DNA of 8,772 bases, taken from assembly GCA_021844725.1 (NCBI GenBank), contig JAKBSX010000073.1:1-8772 (forward strand), written 5' to 3'. Both the position numbers and the translations under genes were made by a program. The notes beneath the pieces are model-generated. The model had not been told where the DNA came from and ran no database searches. It saw only the letters and a program-made list of their open reading frames with translations. The stretch comes from Actinomycetes bacterium. GTDB taxonomy: Bacteria; Actinomycetota; Acidimicrobiia; Acidimicrobiales; Acidimicrobiaceae. Positions 7,981-8,772 of the stretch are shown piece after piece; position 1 is the stretch's first letter, and the number at the start of each line of letters is the position of its first letter.

Positions 7981-8772
7981 AGTTTGCGTCCCCATAATCT
8001 GAAGTGTTGAACTGTGGCCTCCAGGCGAGCTTGGTAACTCCAGCCCCTGTGGAATGTTTCAAAGATGTGAGTTAGCTGGTCCTCTGAAAGTTGGTAAAGA
8101 TGTGCTACTACTGCGTCTAGTTCGGCGATTAGATCGTTCTTTTCGGTTGGATCTGTAACTGATCCCACCGTTACACCAACCTCTTTGGCCCACTCGTTGA
8201 ATCTTTCATCCACTGCAGCCAAACGTCCTGATATCTCGATGACACGGTGCCGAAGAGCATTGTCAAGTGATGGACGTGGAATGGGCATAGGGTTTAGGAT
8301 TTCGAAAGATAGGCTGAGTTCAACATATCGCCTTGCATACCAATCAAAAATGATAGACGACAGCATCCCGAGTAGAAATGCTTCGTCTGAGGCGCTGCCA
8401 CCCTTGCGGAATAGGTAAGGTGCTTTGTGAACTGCTACGGCACCAGGCGGTATTAGGCACGCGATCACAGTTCGGGTGTCAGTTGCTCTTGCGACATCCC
8501 GAAACGCAATCCTTGCTCTTTGCCAAGGTCGGGGAGTGAGAGCTTCATCGGAAAGGCCATAAAAAGCAGAACGTCGATTGCCGCGCTGATTGACGAGCTT
8601 GTTTTCCAGGAATGGAAATACTTCATCGGAATGTGCAAAGGCATAGGGATCACCAAAGTCTGGGTCCCAGAGGTTGAACGTTCGGCCCGAATAAACCAGG
8701 ACGTCACCGATTGGATTTGTAAGATCAAAATCCCAAAGTCTTTTATTATTTGTAGTATTGCAGTCTCCTTGT
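7977..8772 (-). CDS. C-terminal part of an Eco57I/PglX-like adenine-specific DNA methyltransferase, cut by the window edge
   Basis: Reading the minus strand from the window edge, one frame is open for 264 residues down to TGA at 7979-7977, so the start and catalytic domain (the NPPY-type motif) lie beyond base 8772. The visible part is the target-recognition and C-terminal region. It includes WDFDLTNPIGDVLVYSGR (residues 13-30 of the fragment), RPWQRARIAFRDVARATDTR (81-100), a hydrophobic YLFRKGG segment, FEILNPMPIPRP, and near the end ELDAVVAHLYQLSEDQ (217-232) followed by LTHIFETFH. That last part closely resembles the C termini of type IIG and PglX-like N6-adenine methyltransferases. The usual role is to methylate adenine and so protect host DNA. 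The stop overlaps the PLD-helicase start by ATGA. A GTG at 8468-8466 falls at codon 102 and should not be taken as a start. The family call is good; the target sequence cannot be read from this fragment. Confidence 0.85.
   Translation of the reverse strand, partial: QGDCNTTNNKRLWDFDLTNPIGDVLVYSGRTFNLWDPDFGDPYAFAHSDEVFPFLENKLVNQRGNRRSAFYGLSDEALTPRPWQRARIAFRDVARATDTRTVIACLIPPGAVAVHKAPYLFRKGGSASDEAFLLGMLSSIIFDWYARRYVELSLSFEILNPMPIPRPSLDNALRHRVIEISGRLAAVDERFNEWAKEVGVTVGSVTDPTEKNDLIAELDAVVAHLYQLSEDQLTHIFETFHRGWSYQARLEATVQHFRLWGRKL
7989..7993 (-). promoter_or_regulatory. Ribosome binding site for the PLD-helicase gene
   Basis: On the minus strand GGGGA lies 8 bases before the ATG at 7980-7978, within the last codons of the methyltransferase. 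It favours that start over the ATG at 7995-7993, which has only AT-rich sequence upstream. Confidence 0.5.

Noticed and set aside
8465..8728. Open frame of 87 codons with an ATG on the minus strand
   Set aside because: It lies over the methyltransferase frame, which is continuous and family-like here, while this translation resembles nothing. It is a shadow.
4504..8772. Direct assignment of the right-hand module to DISARM
   Set aside because: Only a methyltransferase tail and a helicase are visible. The helicase has an N-terminal PLD domain fused on, and no drmA, drmB or drmC gene is in the window.
1..8772. CRISPR arrays, tRNA or rRNA genes, insertion sequences, attachment sites
   Set aside because: No regularly spaced repeats, cloverleaf-like sequence, transposase, integrase or long terminal repeats were seen by eye on either strand.

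Overview
This window is an 8.8 kb piece of a bacterial accessory region that looks like a defence island. Every recognisable gene is a nuclease, helicase, DNA methyltransferase, DNA-binding protein or toxin-antitoxin component, and no housekeeping gene is present. Base composition is moderate (roughly balanced GC and AT by eye) and codon use is mixed, so I cannot name the host. Gene density is high, with overlapping starts and stops and GTG/TTG starts, which is typical of bacteria.

Left part (1-2497, plus strand): two translationally coupled genes. The first encodes a protein I do not recognise, with winged-helix-like segments. The second carries a PD-(D/E)XK nuclease signature near its N terminus and begins inside the end of the first, behind a strong AGGAG site. 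I cannot match the pair to a named system, so it is the best candidate here for something undescribed.

Middle (2658-4330, minus strand): a toxin-antitoxin-like pair, an XRE-family helix-turn-helix protein fused to an ImmA/IrrE-type HExxH metallopeptidase, followed by a PIN-like (DUF4411-type) RNase. The two genes overlap by one base. A perfect 6-3-6 palindrome lies 37-51 bases upstream of the XRE gene and is a plausible autoregulatory operator.

Right part (4504-8772, minus strand): the C-terminal part of an Eco57I/PglX-like adenine methyltransferase, running in from beyond the right edge, then a 1158-residue protein that fuses a phospholipase-D-like nuclease domain to a SNF2-type helicase. 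Their coding regions overlap by ATGA. This reads as a restriction-modification-like module in which the methyltransferase marks self DNA and the PLD-helicase attacks unmarked DNA. The methyltransferase frame is open without a stop from 7977 to the window edge, so a GTG at 8466-8468 is not its start.

The plus-strand pair converges on the minus-strand genes across a 160-base gap (2498-2657). The toxin-antitoxin pair follows the restriction module in the same direction, but a 173-base spacer with several inverted repeats separates them, which suggests its own promoter. I see no tRNA, rRNA, CRISPR array, complete insertion sequence or integrase.
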